Assembly (NCBI GenBank): GCA_963710165.1
Contig: CAVPYZ010000001.1
Span: 248,001-312,000 of the forward strand
Length of the DNA: 64,000 nucleotides
Origin: JACKIP01 sp963710165
GTDB taxonomy: Bacteria; Pseudomonadota; Alphaproteobacteria; Micavibrionales; Micavibrionaceae
Reading direction: 5' to 3'
Below, one piece after another: positions 53,771 to 62,199 of this stretch; position 1 is the first letter of the stretch, and the number at the start of each line of letters is the position of its first letter. The notes under the pieces are model-generated. The model had not been told where the DNA came from, searched no databases, and saw only the letters and a program-made list of their open reading frames with translations. A program made the translations under genes and the position numbers.

Positions 53771-54094
53771 TTATGCAGCTTTATCACGAATTTTAATTTC
53801 CACATCAACACCGGCAGGAAGGTCAAGCTTCATCAAGGCATCAATAGTTTGTGGAGTAGGCTCTTCAATATCAAGAAGACGTTTATGTGTACGCATTTCA
53901 AAATGTTCTTTTGATTTTGAATTAACGTGTGGTGAACGGTGGACGGTAAAACGTTCGATACGTGTAGGTAAAGGTAGCGGGCCAACAGTTTTTGCGCCTG
54001 TGCGCTTGGCTGTGTTTGTAATTTCCGCTGCACTCGTATCTAAAATACGGTGGTCAAATGCCTTGAGGCGAATGCGAATGCTTTGATTATCCAT
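53771..54094 (-). CDS. rpsJ: 30S ribosomal protein S10
   Basis: 107 residues from the ATG at 54094 (a TTG two codons earlier is also open). MDNQSIRIRLKAFDHRILD, GPLPLPTRIERFTVHRSPHV and the C-terminal VDVEIKIRDK. Also known as NusE, an antitermination partner. Unusual context: tuf and fusA do not directly precede it on the same transcript; a terminator lies between. Confidence 0.96.
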   Translation of the reverse strand: MDNQSIRIRLKAFDHRILDTSAAEITNTAKRTGAKTVGPLPLPTRIERFTVHRSPHVNSKSKEHFEMRTHKRLLDIEEPTPQTIDALMKLDLPAGVDVEIKIRDKAA

Positions 54095-54128
54095 GTTCAA
54101 TAAACTCTTTTAAATTAATTCAGAACCG

Positions 54129-54158
54129 TATTAACCACAGTTTTAAGGGGGAATGCAA
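54129..54158 (-). promoter_or_regulatory. Candidate rpsJ promoter
   Basis: Minus-strand TTGCAT (54153-54158), 18-bp spacer, TTAATA (54129-54134), about 35 nt before the rpsJ start, just downstream of the fusA terminator. Confidence 0.5.
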
Positions 54159-54190
54159 GTGTTTTTTAGCGTAAAAAGCTCTCGTTACAA

Positions 54191-54218
54191 AAAAAGCGCA
54201 AATTTCTTTGCGCTTTTT
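54191..54218. terminator. Intrinsic terminator between fusA and rpsJ
   Basis: AAAAAGCGCAAA (54191-54202) and TTTGCGCTTTTT (54207-54218) form a perfect 12-bp stem with a 4-nt loop and A/T-runs on both sides. It would end fusA transcription before rpsJ. Confidence 0.85.
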
Positions 54219-54239
54219 AAAATTCTTTACGGCAATAGC

Positions 54240-56351
54240 TTAGCCAGCAAGCTTTTCTTTAACTTCTTCGGCAACACTTTGTGGTACAGGTTCGTAACGG
54301 TCAAATACCATTGTGTATTGTGCACGACCCTGTGACATAGAGCGTAGGTTGTTAATGTAGCCAAACATAGATGAGAGGGGAACAGCGGCAGTAATTACTT
54401 TTGCAATACCACGATCCTCCATCGAATTGACTTGCCCACGACGTGAGTTCAAATCACCGATAATGTCACCCATGTAATCTTCTGGTGTAACAACTTCAAC
54501 TTTCATCATTGGTTCAAGCAGTTGCGGACCGGCTTTTTGCATTGCTTCTCTAAATGCAGCACGACCGGCAATTTCGAAGGCCATAACAGAGGAGTCAACA
54601 TCATGGTATGAACCGTCAGAAACGTTGACTTCGAAATCAACAACAGGGAAACCGGCAATTATACCAGTCTCTTTTGCCATATTGATCCCTTTTTCAATAC
54701 CCGGAATATATTCACGTGGAATGTTACCACCAACAACCGAGTTACTGAAAACAAAGCCTGTTCCTGGCTCGCCTGGTTTGAATGTCGCAATAAGACGCGC
54801 AAATTGACCAGAACCACCTGATTGTTTCTTGTGTGTGTAATCAACTTCAATTTCTTTTGTAATCGCTTCACGATAGGCCACTTGCGGCGCACCGATGTTG
54901 GCTTCCACTTTGAATTCACGCTTCATACGGTCAACCAGAATATCAAGGTGAAGTTCACCCATTCCTTTCATGATGGTCTGACCTGACTCATGATCAACAG
55001 AAACCTGAAAAGACGGATCTTCTGCCGCTAAACGTTGTAGGGCAATCGACATTTTCTCCTGGTCGGCTTTTGTTTTTGGCTCGACTGCAATTTCGATAAC
55101 CGGATCAGGGAATTCCATACGTTCCAAGATAATAGGTTTTGAACTATCGCATAGTGTATCACCTGTTGTTGTGTCTTTTAGTCCGGCCAAAGCAACAATG
55201 TCACCAGCCAAAGCAACTTTAATCTCTTCACGTGAGTTTGAGTGCATTTGTAGCATACGGCCAACGCGCTCTCTCTTACCTTTAACAGTATTTTGAGTGT
55301 AGGAACCCGCTTCTAGCTTACCGGAGTAAACACGTGCAAATGTTAAGGAGCCCACAAACGGGTCATTCATAATTTTAAATGCAAGTGCGGAAAACGGCGC
55401 GTCATCTTCGGGAGGACGTGTCATCTTCTTCTCAGGGTCATCAACGTCTGATCCGTGAACAGCGCCAATATCGAGCGGTGAAGGCAAGAAATCAACAACA
55501 GCGTCAAGCATTGTCTGAACACCTTTGTTTTTGAAGGCTGTGCCGCAAATAATAGGATTAAATGCGTTCGCAATTGTTCCCTTACGGATACATGCTTTCA
55601 ATGTGTTGATATCGGGCTCTGTGCCATCTAGATATGCTTCCATCGCCGCATCATCTTGTTCAACAGCGGTTTCAATCATTTTCTCTCTGTACTCAGCTGC
55701 TTTTTCTTTAAGATCATCAGGAATTTCCTGTTCGCTGAAAGACGCACCAAGTTGTTCGCCGTCCCATACAATTGCTTTCATTTTTACAAGATCGATGTGA
55801 CCCGCATAATCATTTTCCGCGCCGATTGGAAGTTGAATAACAAGCGGGTTTGCACCGAAACGCTCAATAATTGAGTCGATACAATTATAAAAGTTTGCAC
55901 CCACTTTATCCATCTTATTAACGAAGATCATGCGTGGCACTTTATATTTGTCAGCCTGACGCCAAACAGTTTCTGTTTGCGGCTCAACACCTGCATTGGC
56001 ATCAAGAACAGTTACCGCGCCGTCAAGTACGCGCAAAGAACGTTCAACTTCAATTGTAAAATCAACGTGTCCTGGAGTATCGATAATATTAAAGCGGTGT
56101 TGAATACCTGCATACGGGCTATCATTTTCAATTTTCCAGAAAGTCGTCGTCGCCGCAGATGTAATTGTAATGCCGCGTTCTTGCTCTTGCTCCATCCAAT
56201 CCATTGTGGCCGCGCCGTCATGTACTTCACCTATTTTATGTGATTTACCTGAGTAAAATAAAATACGTTCGGTTGTCGTTGTTTTACCGGCGTCAATATG
56301 CGCCATAATACCAAAGTTGCGGTAGTATTCGATCGGGGTTTCGCGTGACAT
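54240..56351 (-). CDS. fusA: Elongation factor G
   Basis: 703-residue GTPase that translocates tRNAs and mRNA. G1 AHIDAGKTTTTERIL, G2 TITSAATTTFW, G3 DTPGHVDF, G4 NKMDKVGAN, then the domain III-V signatures QTIMKGMGELHLDIL and MFGYINNLRSMSQGRAQYTM. It has its own promoter and terminator, so it is a separate unit, and no tuf gene follows it. Confidence 0.97.
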   Translation of the reverse strand: MSRETPIEYYRNFGIMAHIDAGKTTTTERILFYSGKSHKIGEVHDGAATMDWMEQEQERGITITSAATTTFWKIENDSPYAGIQHRFNIIDTPGHVDFTIEVERSLRVLDGAVTVLDANAGVEPQTETVWRQADKYKVPRMIFVNKMDKVGANFYNCIDSIIERFGANPLVIQLPIGAENDYAGHIDLVKMKAIVWDGEQLGASFSEQEIPDDLKEKAAEYREKMIETAVEQDDAAMEAYLDGTEPDINTLKACIRKGTIANAFNPIICGTAFKNKGVQTMLDAVVDFLPSPLDIGAVHGSDVDDPEKKMTRPPEDDAPFSALAFKIMNDPFVGSLTFARVYSGKLEAGSYTQNTVKGKRERVGRMLQMHSNSREEIKVALAGDIVALAGLKDTTTGDTLCDSSKPIILERMEFPDPVIEIAVEPKTKADQEKMSIALQRLAAEDPSFQVSVDHESGQTIMKGMGELHLDILVDRMKREFKVEANIGAPQVAYREAITKEIEVDYTHKKQSGGSGQFARLIATFKPGEPGTGFVFSNSVVGGNIPREYIPGIEKGINMAKETGIIAGFPVVDFEVNVSDGSYHDVDSSVMAFEIAGRAAFREAMQKAGPQLLEPMMKVEVVTPEDYMGDIIGDLNSRRGQVNSMEDRGIAKVITAAVPLSSMFGYINNLRSMSQGRAQYTMVFDRYEPVPQSVAEEVKEKLAG

Positions 56352-56404
56352 GCTTTAATCCTTAAATTTAAATGATTCTTATAATTTTGTGTTAATCTAA
56401 GCGG

Positions 56405-56433
56405 TTTATAGGCAAAAGCAGGGTGTTTTGCAA
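56405..56433 (-). promoter_or_regulatory. Candidate fusA promoter
   Basis: Minus-strand TTGCAA (56428-56433), 17-bp spacer, TATAAA (56405-56410), about 55 nt upstream of the fusA start, after the end of the pyruvyltransferase-like gene. Confidence 0.6.
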
Positions 56434-56459
56434 GGGTTTTATTCATCAGAAGAAAAAGA

Positions 56460-57437
56460 TCATGACTCTTTCACGGTGAGCGCGATTTTTCTTATTTCCT
56501 GAAACACTGATTCCCATTTCGTATTATTCTCGGCGAGCTTGCTTTTGATAAAAAGAACCTCATCTTCCGAAAGGGGGTGCAGTTTATGTTGATCTAAATC
56601 TTTTATATCGCAAAAGCGATCGCTCATATTAAATGTTTTCAACAGAGTCTGTATTTTAGAAGTATTCGAACCGATCGCAGTGAAAGGCGTAAATGTTTTA
56701 AGAGCAAGGCAAACGCCATGAAAACGTCCTGTAATATAATGCTCTCTTTGTTTCAAATGCTGCATAAAAACTGTTTCATTCTCAACGATAATATTCTTTT
56801 TAGACACGAGTGTTAAAAGAGCGGTCTTAAGATTATACTTCCAGTTTTTACGGTTTGTTCGTACCGGCATATAATATTGATCTTGTGCTTTTGCTATTTG
56901 ACGCAATTTTTTTGAAATAGGTTTTAAAACAGAATCGCCATAAGCCATGCCCTTGCGCGCTTCTTCAGATATAAGCGGGGGTTGAATGCAATATAAGCTC
57001 AAATCAAGTGTTTCCATTGCGGATGCAGAAATGTGCGGGATGGCTTGTTGATAGCTAAGGCTGTCGCGGAAAGAAATAAGATTGAATTTATTAAGTAAAT
57101 CATACCAGCTATCCGGATTATCTAGGTATAAGGCATTTACTAAAAATTTGGGAATATCTCTTGTTGGTTCATAATCGGCTATATCAAGTAAACGCTTCGC
57201 CTCATCTCTTCCATCATGAAGCGTTCCTTCCCCATTTATAATGATTAAATCACATTGAGGGAGGCTTTTCAAAAATTCAGGATCATTTTGCCAATGATAT
57301 CCAACAGGGGAGCGCGCCATAATTTCAATATCATTTTTGGAAAGAAGGTATTCCATATTACCTATAACATGACGACAGCCATGGTGGTTGGCAGTAGAAG
57401 TGTCATTAAGCAAGACTGCTTTAAGTGTTTGCTGCAT
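56460..57437 (-). CDS. Polysaccharide pyruvyl transferase family protein
   Basis: 325 residues from the ATG at 57437, which has an AAGGA Shine-Dalgarno. Family marks are a Rossmann-like start LKAVLLNDTSTANHHGC, CDLIIINGEGTLHDG, LISFRDSLSYQQA, and near the end the basic/His motif REHYITGRFHGVCLAL with the serine-less IGSNTSKI. Members transfer pyruvyl groups or build glycan/teichoic-type polymers. The start overlaps the ELM1-family gene end by 17 nt. Both lie, unexpectedly, between rpsG and fusA. Confidence 0.85.
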   Translation of the reverse strand: MQQTLKAVLLNDTSTANHHGCRHVIGNMEYLLSKNDIEIMARSPVGYHWQNDPEFLKSLPQCDLIIINGEGTLHDGRDEAKRLLDIADYEPTRDIPKFLVNALYLDNPDSWYDLLNKFNLISFRDSLSYQQAIPHISASAMETLDLSLYCIQPPLISEEARKGMAYGDSVLKPISKKLRQIAKAQDQYYMPVRTNRKNWKYNLKTALLTLVSKKNIIVENETVFMQHLKQREHYITGRFHGVCLALKTFTPFTAIGSNTSKIQTLLKTFNMSDRFCDIKDLDQHKLHPLSEDEVLFIKSKLAENNTKWESVFQEIRKIALTVKES

Positions 57438-58434
57438 AGATTTTTTCCTTAAAATATTCTGACCAGCATCGGCTGATTGGTTTTGGAGGCGTCCAGTCTT
57501 TGGGAGCATCCAATTGTTTTTGACTGATAAGGGATAAAACGCCCAAATCACTCTGCTTCTTTATATAAGTGTTTATACGGGTATTATAAGCATCAATATT
57601 TGGAATAACAGCATATGTTTTCGCGCCCGAGGCAATGGCGTCACCGATCATCGAAACGGACTCTCCTGTCACTAAAATATGCTCGCTTTTATAAATATAA
57701 TGCTCAAGATCTGTGGGCACATTAGCATTAAATAATACGATTTCTTTTATAATATCTGTTTGTGATGAGACATCTTGAAGTTTTTTCAGTATTTCTGGTG
57801 GTGTTCGCGGCGCCGTAATAAGGGTCCATTTTTTATCAAAATGGTGAGAGAGGTGTTGGAGAGCATTAAATACACTCTTCCAATAAGCTTCATTGTAAGT
57901 AATGATATTATTTGCATTACCGCCAATCATGAAAAGAAGTTCCTCTCTATTTTGGCAGTCTTTCAATAAAAAGCGAGAGGGGGCATAAGGCAGATTAATT
58001 TCACGAGGGGCGCTTACGTCCCCCTGATGTGAAATGATATAGTCAAAGTGCTCATCGCTTATTCTTTTCGGGTGTCCCAGATGAATATTTTTGGACGAGG
58101 TTACGTATTTAAGTAAGGTGCTTGCCGCTTCTCCGCTGCCCAGAGTCGAAAATATATAACGAGTGTTATTTAAGTTCAGTGCTGCATTAACATCGCCCTT
58201 AAAAAAAAGGTACGATAACCATTTTTCTCTGAATAGACCAGAATGAGCAAAAAGCAATTTATATAGCGGCAGTAGCAGAGGCGTTCTAAAGTTTAAATCG
58301 AGCGTTAGAATATCATCATCAGGATAAGCCGCTTTAATTGCTGTTGCCAGAGCATAAATATTATTGAAGTCGCCTTTGTGCGAATTGTTAATCAGCACGA
58401 GCGTTTTAGAATTATGGTGTGCAAGTGAATTCAT
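57421..58434 (-). CDS. ELM1/GtrOC1-family putative glycosyltransferase
   Basis: 337 residues matching the 'mitochondrial fission ELM1' family, nucleoside-diphosphosugar glycosyltransferase-like (GT-B) proteins common in alphaproteobacteria: an N-terminal LVLINNSHKGDFNN, the LGHPKRISDEHFDYIISHQGD region, MIGGNANN, TLITAPRTPP and the active-site VTGESVSMIGDAIASGAK. Probably acts on lipopolysaccharide or capsule. A weak Shine-Dalgarno precedes its ATG. It is coupled to the pyruvyltransferase-like gene downstream. Confidence 0.82.
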   Translation of the reverse strand: MNSLAHHNSKTLVLINNSHKGDFNNIYALATAIKAAYPDDDILTLDLNFRTPLLLPLYKLLFAHSGLFREKWLSYLFFKGDVNAALNLNNTRYIFSTLGSGEAASTLLKYVTSSKNIHLGHPKRISDEHFDYIISHQGDVSAPREINLPYAPSRFLLKDCQNREELLFMIGGNANNIITYNEAYWKSVFNALQHLSHHFDKKWTLITAPRTPPEILKKLQDVSSQTDIIKEIVLFNANVPTDLEHYIYKSEHILVTGESVSMIGDAIASGAKTYAVIPNIDAYNTRINTYIKKQSDLGVLSLISQKQLDAPKDWTPPKPISRCWSEYFKEKIYAANT

Positions 58435-58499
58435 GATGTCTTAAAGCTAGCATATTTTTTTAAGACGAAAATCACTTTCCTTAAATACAGACAAGAAAA

Positions 58500-58520
58500 A
58501 ACCCTGAAGAGATCAGGGTT
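58500..58520 (-). terminator. Intrinsic terminator after rpsG
   Basis: AACCCTGA (58500-58507) pairs with TCAGGGTT (58513-58520) and on the transcribed strand is followed by TTTTCTTG. It closes the rpsL-rpsG unit before the two glycan-type genes. Confidence 0.8.
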
Positions 58521-58550
58521 ATATTCTTTAAATCGTACATAAGGGTAATA

Positions 58551-59069
58551 TCACCAACGGAAGTGAGCGAATGCCTTATTCGCTTCTGCCATTTTGTGTG
58601 TATCGTCACGTTTTTTAACGGCTGAACCACGATCTTGTGCAGCTTCAAGAATTTCAGCGGCAAGACGATCTGTCATCGTATTCTCGGAGCGCTTACGTGC
58701 CGCACCAATTAACCAACGAATAGCAAGTGCCTGACCACGATCATAACGAACTTCAACAGGTACCTGATATGTGGCACCACCAACGCGGCGTGAACGCACT
58801 TCAACCTGTGGACGTACTTTTTTCAAAGCGCGATGAAAAACGGACAGACCTTTTGATGTTTTACCATCAATATCTGTTGCTTCTTCATCCGCTAAATTCA
58901 TATTAGCTGCTTTTTTCTCGATCTGTTCGATAGCGCCATAAACAATTTTTTCAGCAATTGCTTTTTTACCGCCAATCATGACGATATTCATAAACTTGGA
59001 TAAAACAACATCTCCGAATTTCGGATCTGGAAGGATGAGTCGTTTCTCTGCGCGGTGTCTACGTGACAT
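58551..59069 (-). CDS. rpsG: 30S ribosomal protein S7 with an internal insertion
   Basis: 172 residues against the usual ~156. MSRRHRAEKRLILPDPKFGDVVLSKFMN, a normal VRPQVEVRSRRVGGATYQVPVEV and AIRWLIGAARKRSE are present. The extra ~12-15 residues (AANMNLADEEATDIDGKTSKG) sit where the beta-hairpin contacts E-site tRNA region begins, near residues 52-70. Starts 13 nt after rpsL. Confidence 0.95.
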   Translation of the reverse strand: MSRRHRAEKRLILPDPKFGDVVLSKFMNIVMIGGKKAIAEKIVYGAIEQIEKKAANMNLADEEATDIDGKTSKGLSVFHRALKKVRPQVEVRSRRVGGATYQVPVEVRYDRGQALAIRWLIGAARKRSENTMTDRLAAEILEAAQDRGSAVKKRDDTHKMAEANKAFAHFRW

Positions 59070-59082
59070 ATTCTATATTTCC

Positions 59083-59454
59083 TTATTTCGGTCTCTTCAC
59101 GCCGTAACGGGAGCGGGATTGTTTACGATCTTTAACGCCTTGTGTATCAAGTGCCCCACGAACGATAGTATAACGTACACCAGGCAAATCCTTAACACGA
59201 CCACCACGAACCAGAACAACAGAGTGTTCTTGCAGGTTGTGACCTTCACCGGGAATGTAGCAAATCACTTCGTGACCTGTTGTCATTCTGACCTTCGCCA
59301 CTTTACGTAGCGCAGAGTTCGGCTTTTTCGGTGTTGTCGTGTAAACACGTGTACAAACACCACGGCGCTGCGGGTTACGCTCTAGGGCGCGGTTTTTCTT
59401 ATTTTTTACAACCGGTGTTCTTGGCTTCCGGATTAACTGCTGAATGGTTGGCAT
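59083..59454 (-). CDS. rpsL: 30S ribosomal protein S12
   Basis: 123 residues with MPTIQQLIRKPR, TTPKKPNSALRKVAKVR and VKDLPGVRYTIVRGALD. The lysines at the streptomycin positions (PKKPNS and RVKDLPG) are wild-type. Invariant length. AAGGA precedes the ATG. It has a strong promoter at 59489-59518. Confidence 0.97.
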   Translation of the reverse strand: MPTIQQLIRKPRTPVVKNKKNRALERNPQRRGVCTRVYTTTPKKPNSALRKVAKVRMTTGHEVICYIPGEGHNLQEHSVVLVRGGRVKDLPGVRYTIVRGALDTQGVKDRKQSRSRYGVKRPK

Positions 59455-59488
59455 TCAATTTCCTTGTTTCTAAAACTTTAAGTTTGCA

Positions 59489-59518
59489 CATATAAGGGAA
59501 AATCACGCGGCAGGTCAA
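59489..59518 (-). promoter_or_regulatory. Candidate rpsL promoter
   Basis: Minus-strand TTGACC (59513-59518), 18-bp spacer, TATATG (59489-59494), 35 nt before the rpsL start. Its upstream half overlaps the end of fliJ. Confidence 0.6.
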
Positions 59519-59940
59519 GTACTTTTTTTACGTCTGTGGCTCTCAATGCCGATTTCATCCATCTCTTTATTTTCTTTGGCCTGGATGGCTTTTTTCTCTG
59601 CGGCGATACGTCTGTCATTTGTAATTTCTATTTTTTTCAACTCTGCAAAGGCATTACGCAAATCGGCGCGCGCAATCTCTATACGTTGTTCTAAATTGGC
59701 AATGTCTTTATCTATCAGCGCGATTTGACCTTTCATCCCCTCTGCAAAACGACCGAACCATGCCAATGCTTCAAGCATTTCCTGCTCTTCTAACAAAGCA
59801 CGCTCTGTCGATAGTTTATCTTGATAGCCTTTTTTTTTCTGCTCAAGCGCTTCTGCCTGACGATAGAGGCCGGATAAAAACTTTTGTTTTTGATCAACAG
59901 TGTGTTTACGCAGACGTATGAGTGAAGAGAGATTAGCCAC
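59515..59940 (-). CDS. fliJ: Flagellar export protein FliJ
   Basis: 141 residues, mostly coiled-coil (QKFLSGLYRQAEALEQKKKGY, LLEEQEMLEAL, IDKDIANLEQRIEIARADLR). FliJ is the rod-like chaperone and rotor-like stalk of the flagellar export ATPase. Annotated from its position: it overlaps the fliI stop by 8 nt. FliJ homologues diverge strongly, so sequence alone would not be enough. Confidence 0.8.
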   Translation of the reverse strand: MANLSSLIRLRKHTVDQKQKFLSGLYRQAEALEQKKKGYQDKLSTERALLEEQEMLEALAWFGRFAEGMKGQIALIDKDIANLEQRIEIARADLRNAFAELKKIEITNDRRIAAEKKAIQAKENKEMDEIGIESHRRKKST

Positions 59941-61258
59941 CTACAATCCCCTTTAATCTCTGAAAACTTTCCTCGATCGTTGTGCTGTCATCTTTATCTT
60001 GCGTTAAAAAGGTTTCGATTTTGGGGTAAACAAGTATTGCTTCATCCACAGCCTTATCTGATCCGCGACGATAGGCACCAAGACGGATAAGCTCGGCCAT
60101 GTCTTCATAAGTTGAAATAACTTGTTTGGCGCGCTTAAGAATCGCATTTTGTTCCTCTGTAAGCGCTTTGGGCAGCGCGCGGGAAATAGATTTCAATATA
60201 TCAATAGCCGGATAACGACCGCGATCTGCAATGGCGCGATCCATGACAATATGTCCATCAATAATACCGCGCACAGAATCCGAAATAGGTTCGTTGGTGT
60301 CATCCCCCTCAACCAGAACGGAAAATATTCCTGTAATATTACCTTGATCCTGTGCGCCGGGGCCTGCGCGTTCAAGCAATCTGGCAAGTTCACCAAATGT
60401 TGTTGGCGGATAGCCTTTGGAAGTAGGGGGCTCGCCTGCGGATAATCCGATTTCACGCTGTGCCATAGCAAAGCGCGTGACTGAGTCCATCATACAAAGA
60501 ACGTTTTTCCCCCGATTTCGAAAATATTCTGCGATAGACAGAGTCATATATGCCGCTTGACGCCGCATCAAGGCGGGCTCATCTCCTGTTGCAACAATCA
60601 CTACGGATTTTTTTAGACCGTCTTCACCAAGATCATCTTCCAGAAATTCTTGAACCTCACGGCCACGCTCCCCGACCAGACCAATAACGGCGACTTCGGC
60701 TTCTGTATAGCGCGCCATCATGGACAGTAAAACGGATTTACCGACGCCTGATCCGGCAAAAATCCCCATTCTTTGTCCCTGACAGGTTGCGAGGAAGGTA
60801 TTGACCGCCCTGACACCTAAGTCAAGTTGCGTGCCGATACGTTGGCGTTCGTGCGGTGGTGGGGGCTTGTTTCTGAGTGCGATATGTGTGGCACCGTCCT
60901 TCAAAGGCCCTTTATTATCAATGGGATGCCCCAAAGCATTTATGACACGTCCAAGCCAGCTGTCATCGGGACGAACCACCGGCTCATTACTTTTTATGAA
61001 TGCTTTACACCCCAAACCAACGCCTTCTAAGGTTCCAAATGGCAATAGAAGTGCGCGATTATCGCGAAAACCAATCACCTCGCATGGTATATCCATTGAA
61101 GCGTTGGGACGCAGATGAACGTGCGCACCGATTGACAATGTTTCAGGAAAACCTGCAATTTCCACCAAAAGGCCAAGAACCTTCGTCACCGAACCATAGA
61201 TTTCAAAGTCTGGTAAAATATTCAATGCGGCAGAGGCTTTTTCAGAAAGGCGTGTCAT
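59933..61258 (-). CDS. fliI: Flagellum-specific ATP synthase FliI
   Basis: ATPase of the flagellar type III export apparatus, 441 residues. Walker A is in FAGSGVGKSVLLSM, Walker B in VLCMMDSVTRFA, and GLSAGEPPTSKGYPPTTFGELARLLERAG is the FliI/AtpB family run. It implies a flagellum, though no other flagellar gene is in the window. Its upstream region is divergent with ctrA, whose product could regulate it. Confidence 0.95.
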   Translation of the reverse strand: MTRLSEKASAALNILPDFEIYGSVTKVLGLLVEIAGFPETLSIGAHVHLRPNASMDIPCEVIGFRDNRALLLPFGTLEGVGLGCKAFIKSNEPVVRPDDSWLGRVINALGHPIDNKGPLKDGATHIALRNKPPPPHERQRIGTQLDLGVRAVNTFLATCQGQRMGIFAGSGVGKSVLLSMMARYTEAEVAVIGLVGERGREVQEFLEDDLGEDGLKKSVVIVATGDEPALMRRQAAYMTLSIAEYFRNRGKNVLCMMDSVTRFAMAQREIGLSAGEPPTSKGYPPTTFGELARLLERAGPGAQDQGNITGIFSVLVEGDDTNEPISDSVRGIIDGHIVMDRAIADRGRYPAIDILKSISRALPKALTEEQNAILKRAKQVISTYEDMAELIRLGAYRRGSDKAVDEAILVYPKIETFLTQDKDDSTTIEESFQRLKGIVGG

Positions 61259-61303
61259 GTATTATTTATAGTCTATCTGGTTTTATCATAAGAATGAATC
61301 ACT

Positions 61304-61377
61304 TATTATTAACCTTTGTTAAGATCTTAAATGTTTGTTAATATTATTTTAATAAAGTTTAACAATAGTTAAAATTT
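61304..61377. promoter_or_regulatory. TTAA-rich fliI-ctrA divergent promoter with a CtrA box
   Basis: Seven TTAA tetramers fall within about 65 bp. One pair, TTAA at 61338 and 61349, has exactly 7 intervening bases, the CtrA consensus TTAA-N7-TTAA; other pairs have 4 or 6. This suggests ctrA autoregulation and CtrA control of fliI. The motif is weakly specific in AT-rich DNA, hence the moderate confidence. Confidence 0.55.
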
Positions 61378-61405
61378 GAAATATTATAACAAAGGGGACC
61401 TCTAA

Positions 61406-62113
61406 ATGCGTATATTGCTCATAGAAGATGACAGTGCGACCGCGAAAAGCATAGAATTAATGCTGAAAAGCCAAGGATATGTTGTTGATACAACAGATAT
61501 GGGAGAAGACGGCGAAGAAATTGCGAAGATTTACGATTACGATATTGTCATTCTTGACTTGATGTTGCCGGATATGGACGGCTATGAAGTTTTGAAAAAT
61601 CTCAGAAATGCCAAAGTTGAAACACCCATTTTGATTCTCTCCGGATTATCCGACATTAAAGACAAGATTAAAGGTCTGGGTCTGGGCGCAGATGATTATC
61701 TTATCAAACCTTTTGACAAAGCAGAGCTGGTTGCACGCATTCAGGCGATTGTACGTCGTTCACAAGGACATGCGCATAGTGAAATAGCCACAGGAAAAGT
61801 CCGCGTTAACCTAGATTCGCGTACAGTCGAAGTCAGCGGAAAACCACTTCATCTAACAGGAAAAGAATACGGAATTCTTGAATTGCTTTCTTTAAGAAAA
61901 GGCTCAACCCTGACCAAAGAACAGTTTTTAAATCATCTTTACGGCGGCATGGATGAGCCGGAAGTTAAAATTATTGACGTATTTATTTGTAAATTGCGTA
62001 AAAAAATTCAAGACGCGGCCGGTGGTGAAAATTATATTGAAACCGTTTGGGGACGCGGATATGTTTTACGCGATCCGCAGGAAGAAACAGAGCCCGCCGC
62101 TGCGGCAGGTTAA
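61406..62113 (+). CDS. ctrA: Cell-cycle response regulator CtrA
   Basis: OmpR-family master regulator in alphaproteobacteria, 235 residues. Receiver domain with phosphoacceptor D51 (VILDLMLPD) and the D-D-K pocket (EDDS and KPFDKAEL), then a winged-helix DNA-binding domain (LTGKEYGILELLSLRKG, MDEPEVKIIDVFICKLRKK, VWGRGYVLRDPQEE). It is near identical in layout to Caulobacter CtrA. A Gly-rich Shine-Dalgarno (GGGGACC) precedes the ATG. Divergent from fliI. A terminator follows. Confidence 0.95.
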   Translation: MRILLIEDDSATAKSIELMLKSQGYVVDTTDMGEDGEEIAKIYDYDIVILDLMLPDMDGYEVLKNLRNAKVETPILILSGLSDIKDKIKGLGLGADDYLIKPFDKAELVARIQAIVRRSQGHAHSEIATGKVRVNLDSRTVEVSGKPLHLTGKEYGILELLSLRKGSTLTKEQFLNHLYGGMDEPEVKIIDVFICKLRKKIQDAAGGENYIETVWGRGYVLRDPQEETEPAAAAG

Positions 62114-62141
62114 TTTCATTTGTTAGATATGAATTAAATTT

Positions 62142-62169
62142 AAAAGCCCTTTGTTTCAAAAGGGCTTTT
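62142..62169 (+). terminator. Intrinsic terminator after ctrA
   Basis: AAAAGCCCTTT (62142-62152) pairs with AAAGGGCTTTT (62159-62169), loop of 6 nt, followed by CTTTT. Confidence 0.88.
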
Positions 62170-62199
62170 CTTTTACATCGCTTTCCGACATAAAAAAGT

